Source: Planctomycetota bacterium (GTDB lineage: Bacteria > Planctomycetota > Planctomycetia > Isosphaerales > Isosphaeraceae). From it: a DNA stretch of 6,617 bases. The notes under the pieces were generated by a model, which saw only the letters and a list, made by a program, of their open reading frames with translations, did not search any database and was not told the DNA's origin. The DNA lies in contig JAJYCH010000281.1 in assembly GCA_021778575.1 (NCBI GenBank), positions 1 through 6,617 of the forward strand, read 5' to 3'. Shown piece by piece: positions 6,558-6,617 of this stretch. The translations under genes and the position numbers were made by a program. Numbering within the stretch: position 1 is the stretch's first letter; each line of letters opens with the position of its first letter.

Positions 6558-6617
6558 CCTGGACGGTCTCGACCTCCAGGCGCGGATGATCGTCGAGGGG
6601 TACGTGGCGGGCCAGCA
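6493..6617 (+). CDS. DUF58 protein (MoxR partner, MxaS-like), N-terminus only
   Basis: The frame opens after a TGA at 6472-6474 and reaches the window edge; 41 complete codons are visible. The segment NPQTLANLDGLDLQARMIVE followed by GYVAGQ is the typical start of DUF58 proteins, which continue with a conserved His-rich and Asp-rich core not seen here. DUF58 proteins are cytoplasmic or membrane-linked VWA-like partners encoded next to MoxR ATPases. ATG 6493 gives 12 residues before the conserved KYL and overlaps the upstream gene by 65 bases, without a Shine-Dalgarno sequence. Alternatives are GTG 6499 and GTG 6514. The latter has GAGG at 6501-6504 nine bases upstream and is followed at once by an A/T-rich stretch, which would favour initiation there. 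Translation is probably coupled to the ATPase gene. The family call is firm; the start is not. Confidence 0.85.
   Translation, partial: MSVRPSRVENYQKYLNPQTLANLDGLDLQARMIVEGYVAGQ

Overview
The window reads as chromosomal DNA of a planctomycete, most likely of the Isosphaeraceae/Gemmataceae type. This is judged from the high GC content, the GTC/CGG/GGC-rich codon use, and three protein families often seen in that group: a copper-site domain joined to a carboxypeptidase-regulatory domain, a giant secreted protein with PQQ-type propellers and TPRs, and a MoxR ATPase followed by a DUF58 protein. The genus is an inference, because no marker gene is present. All genes are on the + strand.

Layout. 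(1) Bases 2-364 hold the 3' end of a secreted amicyanin-like cupredoxin fused to a carboxypeptidase-regulatory-like domain. It is closed by a strong terminator-like hairpin at 376-416. (2) Bases 417-870 contain no credible gene but several inverted repeats. The most striking is a set of nested stems over 451-559, flagged as a possible structured RNA or small palindromic element. (3) Bases 871-5400 encode a 1509-residue exported protein with the order signal peptide, TPR-like, beta-propeller, TPR, beta-propeller. (4) After a 77-base gap, 5478-6557 encodes a complete MoxR-family AAA+ ATPase with every key motif intact. (5) From 6493 to the window edge is the N-terminus of a DUF58 protein, overlapping the moxR-type gene by up to 65 bases.

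How the parts may work together. MoxR ATPases and DUF58 proteins form a conserved pair, usually with von Willebrand A proteins further downstream, and are thought to act as a chaperone or maturation system for exported or metal/cofactor proteins. The propeller gene lies directly upstream on the same strand with no visible terminator between, so it could be co-transcribed and be a client. The cupredoxin gene is separated by the hairpin and the 454-base gap, so its link to the others is weaker. The set recalls the methanol dehydrogenase mxa cluster (PQQ propeller enzyme, MxaR = MoxR, MxaS = DUF58), but the large protein here shows no recognisable dehydrogenase features, so this is only a hypothesis.
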